Part shown: in pieces, positions 36,380-45,101 of the stretch
Numbering within the stretch: position 1 is the first letter of the stretch
Layout: every line of letters begins with the position of its first letter
Assembly (NCBI GenBank): GCA_963747315.1
Contig: CAVVEQ010000011.1
Span: forward strand, 1 to 64,000
Direction of reading: 5' to 3'
Source of the DNA: CAVVEQ01 sp963747315
Lineage (GTDB): Bacteria; Chloroflexota; Anaerolineae; Anaerolineales; Anaerolineaceae
Length of the DNA stretch: 64,000 nucleotides
Translations under genes and position numbers: made by a program
The notes under the pieces: generated by a model
Seen by the model: the letters and a program-made list of their open reading frames with translations, nothing else
Databases searched by the model: none
Told to the model about the DNA's origin: nothing

Positions 36380-36408
36380 AGTATATAGAATTCTGGGAAG
36401 AAATGCAA
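36380..36408 (-). promoter_or_regulatory. Promoter of the gntR-glpD-AGPS operon
   Basis: On the minus strand TTGCAT (36408-36403) and TATACT (36385-36380) are 17 bases apart. The operator at 36363-36373 follows at about the transcription start. Confidence 0.75.
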
Positions 36409-36427
36409 CAGGGAATTCAGGGATTCG

Positions 36428-36727
36428 TCAGCAGCAACCGCTCGTGCTGTCGTCGCACCCGCAGGTGCCTTCCTCAACCTTTTTACCCCGCAGGGCGGCG
36501 TTGATCATGGCGGATGCGCAACCCACTCCGGCATCCACATAAATGGCCTTTACCGGGCAATTCAGCATGCAGGCGCCGCACTCCATGCAGGCAAGCGGGT
36601 TGGAAAGAATGGCAGCCTTTTCTCCGCGGGAGAAGACCGCATGCGGGCAGACGATACTGCACAGGTCGCAGTTGATACAGAGGTCTGCATCGTAAAGGAG
36701 GGTGGTTTCGGTGTAGGAATTGAACAT
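36428..36727 (-). CDS. hgcB: HgcB, dicluster ferredoxin for mercury methylation
   Basis: The 99-residue protein carries two 4Fe-4S binding motifs, CINCDLCSIVCPHA and CMECGACMLNCPVKA, a conserved single Cys in GVGCASAM, and a C-terminal Cys-rich tail ending in a vicinal Cys pair (CGCDDSTSGCC). The last two features separate HgcB from ordinary ferredoxins. HgcB supplies electrons to keep the corrinoid of HgcA reduced and is proposed to deliver Hg(II) through its paired Cys. The ATG at 36727 comes one base after the hgcA stop. An upstream frame extension to 36763 lies inside hgcA and is rejected. Confidence 0.92.
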   Translation of the reverse strand: MFNSYTETTLLYDADLCINCDLCSIVCPHAVFSRGEKAAILSNPLACMECGACMLNCPVKAIYVDAGVGCASAMINAALRGKKVEEGTCGCDDSTSGCC

Positions 36728-36728
36728 A

Positions 36729-37722
36729 TCAACCACCCAGCGCTTTCCAGGCAGCCAGCCCAAGGGTGACCGCCACGCTGATTCCGAAAAACCAGCCCAT
36801 GACGGGAATGTAGGCGAAGATCTCCTTTTTCACACCAGTGCGGGATGTGAACGTGGAGGATCCGGTGAAGTTAAGCGCGATGAAAGCTGTCACCACTGGG
36901 TAGCCAAGCAGCAGGGGTACCGAGCGCAAAACGTTTACCCATGGTGGCCTTGTTTGATCCATCCAGACCTGAGCAAGGAAGGGAAGCATCACGATAAGCC
37001 CCAGGAGAAACCCCTTGATGCTGAAATCGTGGAAGGGTAACCAGGGGAGTAGGATGGGGAACAGCACGACCGCTGCCAGGACCGAGATTATCACTGCCGC
37101 AACCGAAAACCAGCCCCCCAGGAAATAGAGGATCACAGCAGCCAGCAGGGTGGGCAGGAAGTAGTTGACGATATCCACCGGGATGAGGGTCAGTCGGTCG
37201 CGCAGAGCGAAACGCACCTTGCGCATTTCAGGGGTTGCGTGCCTGCAGAGCATGTATGCCTTGAGGTCTTCCGCGCGGACGGGGCCATACTCCACTTTGA
37301 AGCCGGTGCGCTTCTTCACACTGTGAGCTGCAACTCCGGTGGCGCCCAGCTGGGGCAGGATCAGCACCCGGGTGCGGACGATATCCTTCAGCCCGGTTGC
37401 TTCGATCCGCTTGACCAACTCCTCTGTTCCAAACGTACCCTTACCAGCCGCGCACCAGACGTTGATACCCTGTGTATCCAAAACGAGGATCCATCCGTCA
37501 ACCCCATGCAAGTGACGAGCGCAGTGCGTTGAATGAGAGCTTGTAATTGGCGGAGACGAAAACAGGGGAATCCGGGTGGGGATCCGATCGCGTACAAGAC
37601 CGGGTGAAACGCGGTGCAGATACGCGGTTAATGCCCACCCGCGCCTGGAAGGTATCCCAGCGGTCGGCTGAGGTCAATCTAGAATCAGCAAAAAAATATG
37701 AATCACTCATAAAACCAGCCAT
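36729..37722 (-). CDS. hgcA: HgcA, corrinoid-dependent mercury methyltransferase, four single-base insertions near the 5' end
   Basis: The corrinoid-binding domain contains the cap-helix motif NVWCAAGKGTFG, whose Cys is the lower ligand to cobalt and which is the hallmark of HgcA. Before it come SPVFVSANYKLSF and DGWILVLDTQGI, and after it LPQLGATGVAAHSVKK and GPVRAEDLKAYM. The C-terminal half has about five transmembrane helices, as in known HgcA. The frame breaks four times, each explained by one extra base (37623, 37595, 37579 and 37509). Removing them gives 990 bases, a 329-residue protein of normal length. ATG 37722 is the best start but uncertain. It transfers methyl from a methyl-corrinoid to Hg(II). 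Confidence 0.93.
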
Positions 37723-37834
37723 TCTTAAGCGACTAAAAAAAATCTCATACCATCATTCGGGCTATCAGCGACCGGAATCTCAAAGGCAGGACGACAGAAT
37801 TCCTCCACCAGGTTTAAACCGCGCTCTGGGAGCG

Positions 37835-39433
37835 TCAGCCGATCATCATGCCTTCCGCGGAGTTCGAGGGTTCGGGATCAGGTAATTTAACCATCCTGAA
37901 AGATTGCAATAATCCCAACAGAGCCGCGAAGAGGGGCACGGTCAATGCAAATTGGAGCGCAATATTCCTTGCTTCGTCATTAATCCGGATGATCTCTTCC
38001 TGAACTTCAGGCGTCTGGCCCGAAAGCTGTGTCTGAAGCTGGGTATCGCTCATGATCTGTGCATCTTCTTCCAGGGCTACAGCCACCTGTTCCTGTTGAT
38101 CGGGTGTGAGCACTGTGCTGGCTTGAGAGAGGTTCGTAAATGCGATCGAAAGTGCTGCCAGCATGACCGCACCGGCAGCTGCCAACCCAAAGGATAAGCC
38201 AAAGTTCCCTGAAGCAGAGTTCACCCCGGCTGCTTCGCTGACCCGCTCATCGGATATGGGGGATAGTGTGTAGTTATTGAGTTGGGATACCAGCATTCCC
38301 AAACCGGCACCTGTAATTATCAGTGGGATTAAAAACGACAAGCCGGAATCTGCACGCGGAATCAAGGGGATAATCACAATAATCCCAACCAGGGTTAATG
38401 CGAAACCAGCCTGGATAATACGACTGGCTCGCCGTTTGCCCGCCCTGCGCCCGGCAAGGATGGCAATCGCGAACATACTTAAGGATAGGGGCGCGATCGC
38501 AAGGCCTGTCTGCATGGCGTTATATTCGAACACCATCTGGAAGAAGATCGGCAGGGCGATCATCATACCCCCCAGCGTGATATTTTGCATCATCTGATCG
38601 GAGACACCCAGCCGGAAGGGTTTCAGGCTGAATAAACCCGGATCGATCAAAGTGGTCTTCCCCTTCTTCTTGGTGCGTACCAGCCACCAGCCAAAAACCA
38701 GGAAACCAATCACTCCGATGGCAATCAGCGTGCCCACCCACGCGGCACCGGTTTCCCAGGCGAGAATTCCCAGGACAATGCCGCTCATTCCTACCACCGA
38801 GAGGATCGCGCCAACCGTGTCGAATTTTCGCGATCCCGTGTAAGGAACATCTTTGATCAACTTGAGATTGAACAGGACGACTGCGATGATGATCGCCTCC
38901 AGCAAAAATCCCACCCGCCACGAAAGGTATGTCGTGATGAATCCTCCCAACAAAGGTCCTACGGCCGCAGCGATTGCCATCGATGCGCCAACCAGTGCGT
39001 ACGCTCTCTTCTGGGCAGCCCCCTCAAAATTTCCATGGATCAAGGATTGCATGGCGGGCAATAAGAGCGAAGCGCCCAGGCCGCCAATGATCGCCCAGAA
39101 AATTACAATGGGCACGATGGTCTGCGCCAGGGTCATGGCAATTGCCCCAATCGCGTAGGCAATGAGACCAATGGTATATGCCCGCTTTCTGCCATAAAAA
39201 TCCCCGATCTTACTGCCAATCAGGATAAATGAAGCAGAAACCAGGGCTTCGAGGGATATCGCGGATTGGATCTGGCTAACCGTAGCATCGATTTCACTGA
39301 CGATAGCCGATATTGAGACGTTCATCATCGAAGTATCAACGACGAGGACGAACATTGCCATCGCCAACAGAAGGGACAACTTGCCTGAGTTGTCCTGGTT
39401 TTTTGTTTTAGGCTTTTCCGGATTTTTTGTCAT
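37835..39433 (-). CDS. MFS drug exporter, DHA2 (14-TM, EmrB/QacA) family
   Basis: ATG 39433, with GGGAGAG upstream, gives a 532-residue transporter with 14 hydrophobic helices. Motif D1 is in the first helix as VLVVDTSMMNVSISAI, motif A follows as GSKIGDFYGRKRAY, and motif C as GASMAIAAAVGPLLGG. A cytoplasmic or external loop near residues 430-490 is acidic and Gln-rich. It is predicted to export cations or hydrophobic compounds with proton exchange. It lies upstream of hgcA on the same strand with about 110 bases between, so cotranscription with hgcAB is possible but not shown. Confidence 0.92.
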   Translation of the reverse strand: MTKNPEKPKTKNQDNSGKLSLLLAMAMFVLVVDTSMMNVSISAIVSEIDATVSQIQSAISLEALVSASFILIGSKIGDFYGRKRAYTIGLIAYAIGAIAMTLAQTIVPIVIFWAIIGGLGASLLLPAMQSLIHGNFEGAAQKRAYALVGASMAIAAAVGPLLGGFITTYLSWRVGFLLEAIIIAVVLFNLKLIKDVPYTGSRKFDTVGAILSVVGMSGIVLGILAWETGAAWVGTLIAIGVIGFLVFGWWLVRTKKKGKTTLIDPGLFSLKPFRLGVSDQMMQNITLGGMMIALPIFFQMVFEYNAMQTGLAIAPLSLSMFAIAILAGRRAGKRRASRIIQAGFALTLVGIIVIIPLIPRADSGLSFLIPLIITGAGLGMLVSQLNNYTLSPISDERVSEAAGVNSASGNFGLSFGLAAAGAVMLAALSIAFTNLSQASTVLTPDQQEQVAVALEEDAQIMSDTQLQTQLSGQTPEVQEEIIRINDEARNIALQFALTVPLFAALLGLLQSFRMVKLPDPEPSNSAEGMMIG

Positions 39434-39529
39434 GGGTACCACTCTCCCTCGAGGTATGTTAATAATTCACACGCAATGAAATCATTATACTTTAGCGAAA
39501 CATCGAATTCACCGAATGCGATCCAGAAA

Positions 39530-39557
39530 AACCGCCCCAAATTCCTTCGGAGCGGTT
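39530..39557 (-). terminator. Likely terminator of the aminopeptidase gene
   Basis: AACCGC..CCAAA and TTCGGAGCGGTT pair over about 12 bases with mismatches; an A-run at 39527-39531 gives T residues on the minus strand. It lies about 100 bases past the stop at 39653. Confidence 0.5.
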
Positions 39558-39652
39558 GATATTAGAAAATCTTGGGAAAAACCGGAAAACCACCAGGCGA
39601 TCTTGTTGCAAACAAGGAATTGAATTCCGAGATGTCGCCTTTATCTGAACCC

Positions 39653-40753
39653 TCAGATCACCGGTTTTCCGTCCTTGTAAAATAATTCGCCATCCACGCT
39701 GATCTCCGCATCGTTCATATCGCAGAGCATATCCCAGTGGATGCCACTCTCGTTCTTCGAACCGCTTTCGGGGTAACCCCCGCCAACCGCAAAGTGGATG
39801 GTGCCACCCAGCTTTTCATCAAAGAGCATGTTCTTGGTGAACTTGGGGATACCATAGTTGGTGCCGATACCGAATTCGCCCAGGGTCCGCGAGCCAGTGT
39901 CTGTGTTGAGCAACGAGGTAAGCAGCTCTCCGTTCTTTGTGGCGGATTCCTTGACCACCCGGCCTTTTTCGAACCAGAGCTCGATATCGGTGACTTCCTG
40001 CCCGTACTCGATTGCCGGGTAGCGGAAGCGCACCCATCCCTCAGTGGAATCCTCCACCGGGCCGGTGAAGATCTCGCCATCAGGGAAATTTAATTTCCCG
40101 TCGCAGGGGATGAACACCCGATCTTTGATGGAAAGCTGCAGATCAATTGAAGAGCCCTTTAGTATCACCTTGTCGCGGCCATTGAGCCAGTCCACCAGTT
40201 TTTGCTGTTTTTCCCCCTCCGCCTTCCAGAAACTCACGGGATCGGGATCATTCAGCATGCATGCGTTGTAAACGAACTCAGTGTAGTCCGCCAGGCTCAT
40301 ATCCGCTTCCTGAGCCATAGCATTGTTGGGGGCGACTGCCAGGCACCAACGCAACTCTTTTTTGGCGGATCGATCCATGAATATTTTATCCAGTTCCGCC
40401 TTGGCTTTTGCTGCACGTGACATACGCTCGGGTTTTACTCCGCTTAAATCTCTGGTGTTTTCCTCAGCCCAGAGCGTCAGCATGGCATCCGCTTTTTCGA
40501 CGATTAACCTGCGGGCAGGGTTGATAAAGTCCAATTGTGCGTCCGAGGCGAATTTGAAGAATATCTCCTCTGCACCGGGAAGCGAGTTCTGGGTAAATAG
40601 GTTCGCACCTGCTTTCACCGCTTCTTCAATTACCAGCAGAGAAAGCTCCTGTGCGAGTGGGTGAGTTCGAAGATAGAAAAAATCGCCCGGTTTAAGCGCC
40701 AGCGAATAATGGACAAGTACCTGTGCATATTTAGTCATTCGGGGATCAGGCAT
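39653..40753 (-). CDS. M29-family metalloaminopeptidase
   Basis: The 366-residue protein matches aminopeptidase T/S/PepS in size and motifs. The metal ligands expected for M29 are present: Glu in GEIFTGPVED, Glu in LGEFGIGTNYG, His in GTIHFAVGGGYPESG with the catalytic Tyr, and His and Asp in GIHWDMLCDMN. It removes N-terminal amino acids from peptides in the cytosol with two Zn or Co ions. The start at ATG 40753 has AGAGG 7 bases upstream; Met six codons later is an alternative. It is a single-gene unit with its own terminator. Confidence 0.93.
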   Translation of the reverse strand: MPDPRMTKYAQVLVHYSLALKPGDFFYLRTHPLAQELSLLVIEEAVKAGANLFTQNSLPGAEEIFFKFASDAQLDFINPARRLIVEKADAMLTLWAEENTRDLSGVKPERMSRAAKAKAELDKIFMDRSAKKELRWCLAVAPNNAMAQEADMSLADYTEFVYNACMLNDPDPVSFWKAEGEKQQKLVDWLNGRDKVILKGSSIDLQLSIKDRVFIPCDGKLNFPDGEIFTGPVEDSTEGWVRFRYPAIEYGQEVTDIELWFEKGRVVKESATKNGELLTSLLNTDTGSRTLGEFGIGTNYGIPKFTKNMLFDEKLGGTIHFAVGGGYPESGSKNESGIHWDMLCDMNDAEISVDGELFYKDGKPVI

Positions 40754-40889
40754 GGGGTTACCTCTCGGGAAAATTCTGTTCTTTTCCCTGCTACTATATC
40801 ACAGGCGGTAAGATGATTGGAATAGCCGGATGCGCAGTGAGGTAATAGGTCAGTTGGCGGATTTGGCAGGATCGCCCGGCGGGTAGCAT

Positions 40890-40898
40890 TGCTATAAT
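40890..40898 (+). promoter_or_regulatory. Extended -10 (TGC-TATAAT) next to a start codon
   Basis: TGCTATAAT ends 7 bases before ATG 40906. No ribosome site lies between, so transcription probably starts at or next to the ATG and the mRNA is leaderless. Confidence 0.55.
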
Positions 40899-40905
40899 AA
40901 TTGGA

Positions 40906-42196
40906 ATGAACCTTCAAGAAGAGATCCGAGACCTGACCCGTTTTTATTCAGAATCCTGGTGGAATTGCGATACAGGTATTCCTGTTTTTCAGCGATCATA
41001 TCCAGGGGCTGACCTGGATCGCAACGACCGCGAGCTGGTGCGCGTTTCGGAGATGGTTATCAATGAATTTCGGCATCTTCCCCTAACACCGGAAGGGCAG
41101 CAGGACCTGCAGGTAAGACTGATGGGCGAAATTAAACCATTTATCAGGCAAAGCCTGGGGCTGGAAGAAGACCATCTGGAAATGATCCTGCGCCGAAAGT
41201 TCATCGACGTGGCGTCTCGATTTGTTGCCGAAGCCCACCGTTATGACCCAACACTGACTGATGCTGATATTTACCAGGCCTCCCGAAACGTGATGAGCAT
41301 GAACTTCATGCAGCTCTTATTGGGCTTACCGGTGGAGCTGACCCCCGCGGTGTTTGCCTACAGCCTGCTTTACCCGTATTCAGATAACATCCTCGATAAT
41401 CCCTCGATCCTGCCGGAGGAAAAAAAGACCTTTGGGGTATGGTTCCTTTCCGTTCTGCAGGATGAGGACCCAGCCCCGCGAAACGAGCGCGAGCGGCGCA
41501 TCCGAGAGATGATCTCCCTGGTCGAGCGGCAGTACCCGCGAAAGAAATTTCCGATGGTGTATGAAAGCATGCTCGCCATTCATTCCGCGCAGAGCCGCAG
41601 CCTGGGGTTGATGCAGGGATCGGTTTCACCTTATGAGAAGGATGTTCTGGGCTTGAGCTTTGAAAAAGGCGGCGCATCGGTATTGGGTGATGGCTACCTG
41701 GTAGCCGGTGAACTAAGCGATTGGCAGCGCCGCTTTATGTTCGGGTACGGCTGTTTCACCCAGCTGATGGACGACGTGGAGGATATCCGCTCGGATAGCG
41801 AAGCCGGGATCGCGACCGTTTTTACGCAGAGCGCCGGTAAATGGAAACTGGACGGTGTAACGAACCGGTTGTTTCATTTCGGGGAGGGAGTCTTTTCCCA
41901 GATGGAGCGCTTCCCGGGAGAGGATGCTGCCATGCTTCGCTCGCTGGTCTGGACTTGCATCCAACCCGCGCTCATCGGCTCGCTGATCCGCAGCCACCGC
42001 TTATTACACCCGCGGATACCTGCACGCCCTCCAGGTACATTTCCCTTTTCATTTCCGGACTCTTGAGCGGCAGGAGAAAAAGCTGAAACGTAATAGATTT
42101 TCTCTGGTCAGAATGGTGGAAGCGGCTGGATTTAAACCAGGGCAGGGAAGGAGCGAGTCGATCTTCGAAATTTCCCCTAATTCAACATTTGCATAA
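40906..42196 (+). CDS. Class I isoprenoid-synthase-like protein of unknown substrate, one frameshift
   Basis: The protein is helical and carries two acidic motifs in the arrangement of trans-isoprenyl diphosphate synthases: SDNILDN near residue 163 and QLMDDVEDIRSD near 285. Both could bind Mg-diphosphate. Length is about 429 residues after correction of an extra T near 42001; the corrected end reads RGYLHALQVHFPFHF and stops at 42196, whereas the uncorrected frame ends at 42066. The N-terminal 140 residues are long for a prenyl synthase and have no obvious match. It probably makes or modifies an isoprenoid, but chain length and product are unknown. The gene stands alone before PPK2. Confidence 0.72.
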
Positions 42197-42238
42197 CAAT
42201 AACCCATTTGGGTTTGAGTAACGAAAAAGGAGCATGAA

Positions 42239-43207
42239 ATGGTCTCAAAATTGGACGAGCTGCTGGAAATCCTGCGAGTGCCACCTGGTAAAAAGATCAA
42301 CCTGCGAAGGGATTATGATCCGGGTTTCACGGGCAAGTGGATGGGTAAAGACGAAGCCGAGGAAACCCTCGTGGAAGGCGTGCAACTCCTTGCCCAGGAG
42401 CAGGATAAACTCTACGCTCAGGATAATTACGCAGTGCTGATGATCCTACAGGCCATGGATGCCGCGGGCAAGGATGGCACGATCAAACACGTAATGTCGG
42501 GGGTCAATCCGCAGGGGGTGAACGTATACAGCTTTAAAGCACCCGCCGGTGAAGAAATGGACCACGATTACCTCTGGCGCAACTTCATCACCCTGCCGAG
42601 GCGGGGGCACATCGGCATTTTCAACCGGTCATACTACGAAGAAGTTCTGGTGGTCCGGGTTCATCCCGAATTTATCGCCGGGCAGAAACTGCCACCCCAC
42701 CTGAAAACCGAAAAGATCTGGAAGCAGCGCTTTGAGCAGATCAATTATTTCGAAAAATACCTGGTGGAAAACGGCATCGTTGTGTTGAAGATCTTTTTGA
42801 ATGTATCCAAAGAAGAGCAGGGAAAACGCTTCCAGGACCGCGCCACCCAGCCGGAGAAGAACTGGAAATTCTCCGCAGCGGATATGAAAGAACGGGAGCG
42901 ATGGGATGATTACATAAACGCATTCGAAGATGTGTTCAATCACACCAGCACCGAATGGGCTCCCTGGTACATTGTCCCTGCGGATAACAAGTGGTTCACC
43001 CGCCTGGCGGTGGCGGCGGTGCTTTACCACACCATGAAGAAACTGGACCTTGCCTACCCGGTGATCAGCGAGGAACAAAAAAAGGCACTGGAGCTCGCCA
43101 GCTTGGAACTGGAAAGGCAGGGAATCACCACCGATCCACCCAAATCGAACGGGAATAAAAAGGAATCAAAGAAGAAAAAGGGGGGGAAGAAAGGGAAAAA
43201 GAGCTGA
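42239..43207 (+). CDS. ppk2: Polyphosphate kinase 2 family protein
   Basis: The 322-residue protein has the PPK2 P-loop region QAMDAAGKDGTIKHV (about residue 75), the lid motif FNRSYYEEVLVVRVHP near 130, and the conserved block QEKNWKFS-like QPEKNWKFSAADMKERERWDDY. PPK2 enzymes move phosphate between polyphosphate and nucleoside mono- or diphosphates. The C-terminal 30 residues are Lys-rich (KKKKGGKKGKK) and look like an anionic-polymer-binding tail. The class (AMP or ADP phosphorylating) cannot be settled by eye. AAGGAG lies 5 bases before the start. Confidence 0.94.
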   Translation: MVSKLDELLEILRVPPGKKINLRRDYDPGFTGKWMGKDEAEETLVEGVQLLAQEQDKLYAQDNYAVLMILQAMDAAGKDGTIKHVMSGVNPQGVNVYSFKAPAGEEMDHDYLWRNFITLPRRGHIGIFNRSYYEEVLVVRVHPEFIAGQKLPPHLKTEKIWKQRFEQINYFEKYLVENGIVVLKIFLNVSKEEQGKRFQDRATQPEKNWKFSAADMKERERWDDYINAFEDVFNHTSTEWAPWYIVPADNKWFTRLAVAAVLYHTMKKLDLAYPVISEEQKKALELASLELERQGITTDPPKSNGNKKESKKKKGGKKGKKS

Positions 43208-43440
43208 ATCAACCCCCGCCTGGAAGGATTCCCGCTGCCCGTGAATTCCATGGATCAACGGTGTAATATAACAATAGTTATCGAAAGCAATAGACTTGAT
43301 ATATCCGGTAAGAATTTCCCAAACAGATAGGTCGATTTCACTTTCCCATTTTAGATTATTTAATGTATTCTTAAAGGCAATATGCAGTTCTTTCATCTTT
43401 CATAATTTCACAGGAAAAGTAAGCGAAAGAGGATGATGAT

Positions 43441-44391
43441 ATGGCTGACATGAAGATATTCTTTGCAACGGACCTTCATGGGTCGGATGCAACTTTCCGG
43501 AAATTTCTAAATGCAGCGCAGGTCTACAAGCCGGATGTCATGATCCTGGGTGGCGATATGACCGGGCGGCAGGTGATCCCCTTCATTAAATTTACAAATG
43601 GAAAAGCTGCGTTCACCTGGCAGGGGAAGGATATCACCGCCGAGCCGGATGAGATTCCAAATTACGAGCGCCAGGTGCGATCTGCTGGAGCCTATCCCTT
43701 TTTCACCACGCCCGATCAATTTACCCAGTTGAAGAGTAACCCCAACGATCTGAAAAGAACCTTCCGGGAAACAATCTGCTATTCAGTCCTTCAATGGATC
43801 GAAATGGCAGATGACCGCCTTGGGAAAGCCGGGATTGAGTGTTATTTCCTCCCGGGGAATGATGACGATCTGCTGGTGGACGAGACCTTTTATAAGGCCC
43901 AGTGGGTGAAGAACCCGGAAGGCAAGGTACTGATTCTGCGGGGTGAGTACGAAATGATCTCCACCGGGCACACAAACCTGAACCCCTGGCGCTCCTTCCG
44001 GGAACTAAACGAGGACCAACTGCTGGAAAAACTGGAAAGCATGGCCGGCAGGCTCAACCTTCCCTCGCGGGCGATCTTCAATTTTCACTGCCCACCTTAT
44101 AAGACCGACCTGGATTTCGGCGTGCTGCTGGATTCCAACCTCAACCCGATTGGAGGGGAGGGTAATGAGCAGGGTGGACCGCTGGGCAGCAAGGCAGTCC
44201 GACAGATCATCGAAACCTACCAACCGCTCCTCAGCCTGCATGGACATGTGCCGGAAAGCAGCGGGATCATCAAATTGGGTAAGACGGTATGTGTCAATCC
44301 CGGAAGCGAAGCAGAAGAAGGAGCCCTGCACGCTGCGCTGGTGGTTGTCGATAACCAACGGGTGAAGGGTCACATGCTCACCAATACATAA
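43441..44391 (+). CDS. Calcineurin-like metallophosphoesterase with variant motifs
   Basis: This 316-residue protein keeps the metallophosphoesterase order of motifs: ATDLHGSD (DxH), LGGDMTG (GD), PGNDDDLL in place of GNH(D/E), NFHCPPYKTD (His), and LHGHVPES in place of GHxH. The changed His in motif III and the last His in motif V suggest altered metal binding or substrate, although similar versions occur in archaeal-type phosphoesterases. Residues 55-110 are an insertion between motifs II and III. Substrate is unknown. ATG 43441 follows AGAGGATG; a terminator follows. Confidence 0.85.
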   Translation: MADMKIFFATDLHGSDATFRKFLNAAQVYKPDVMILGGDMTGRQVIPFIKFTNGKAAFTWQGKDITAEPDEIPNYERQVRSAGAYPFFTTPDQFTQLKSNPNDLKRTFRETICYSVLQWIEMADDRLGKAGIECYFLPGNDDDLLVDETFYKAQWVKNPEGKVLILRGEYEMISTGHTNLNPWRSFRELNEDQLLEKLESMAGRLNLPSRAIFNFHCPPYKTDLDFGVLLDSNLNPIGGEGNEQGGPLGSKAVRQIIETYQPLLSLHGHVPESSGIIKLGKTVCVNPGSEAEEGALHAALVVVDNQRVKGHMLTNT

Positions 44392-44425
44392 GTGGGCGAA
44401 TCAGCCCAAAGGCATTGAGAAAAAC

Positions 44426-44458
44426 AAAAAAACCAGCGGCGCGACCGCTGGTTTTTTT
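44426..44458. terminator. Strong bidirectional terminator between convergent genes
   Basis: AAAAAAACCAGCGG and CCGCTGGTTTTTTT form a 14-bp perfect stem with a 5-base loop. T-runs on both strands serve the phosphoesterase gene (plus) and the membrane-protein gene (minus). Confidence 0.9.
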
Positions 44459-44475
44459 GTCCATTAAGGTGATGA

Positions 44476-44865
44476 TTATTTTTTCTGCACTTCTGTACCG
44501 AAAGCTCTGCGGGTGCTGGGGAGCATCACGTAGAGCAGGATCAGGCCATTTAAAATGAACGAGGCGCTGACATCCGTAAAAACAGCGGGAGTGCTCGCCA
44601 TCGAGAAAACATCGAAGATCAGGTTGATGGTGGTGATCGCTGCCAGGAAGAGCCACGCCTGGGGATCTACTGCCCATAACATCTGAACCAACCAGACATA
44701 GATATAGGCAAGCAAGCCCCACATAAAGGCGTTCCAGAGATTGGCGCCAAAGGGCGAGAAGAGGCCTAATGATTTCAGGGCGAAGTAAAACGAAATCGCG
44801 GCCATCAGGCCAGCCAGGACGGCCAGCACAGTTACAACAAACGGGCGTTTTTTGGTTTCAGCCAT
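44476..44865 (-). CDS. Small four-helix membrane protein of unknown function
   Basis: ATG 44865 has GGAGGAAAG directly upstream, so I prefer it to the longer frame from 44895. The 129-residue product has four hydrophobic segments (from about residues 10, 38, 65 and 98) with few charges. I see no conserved motif that names a family; the pattern is like DoxX/DUF-type small membrane proteins common in this phylum. It has its own terminator at 44426-44458. Confidence 0.75.
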   Translation of the reverse strand: MAETKKRPFVVTVLAVLAGLMAAISFYFALKSLGLFSPFGANLWNAFMWGLLAYIYVWLVQMLWAVDPQAWLFLAAITTINLIFDVFSMASTPAVFTDVSASFILNGLILLYVMLPSTRRAFGTEVQKK

Positions 44866-44885
44866 TCTTTCCTCCAATGATTTGA

Positions 44886-45101
44886 TTATCCCCATTATAT
44901 AACACTACGGGAGAAAAAAGTTGCGTCTTTGCTGGAGCAGAAAAAATCGAATGGACATATTCCGTAGCTGGCACAAATTTTGAACTAGCGGGTGATAAGA
45001 GGCGGTGTGAGGAACTTCAAGTCCAACAAAACCTAATCACTAACCAAGTCAGAGTCTTAACTACCAATGACCTTTATAAACGGGGGATGTATTCGCTTTA
45101 A
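44886..45101 (+). other. Open frame without a start, possible gene remnant
   Basis: Between the membrane-protein gene and the GNAT gene the plus strand is open for about 70 codons and ends at TAA 45099-45101. It reads coding-like (for example IEWTYSVAGTNFELAGDK and NQVRVLTTNDLYKRGMYSL), but it has no usable start and no ribosome site. It could be a decayed or frameshifted gene, or chance. Confidence 0.2.

Noticed and set aside
36729..37722. Programmed frameshifting in hgcA
   Set aside because: Four separate single-base changes with no slippery site, inside otherwise normal family sequence, fit sequencing error or decay better.
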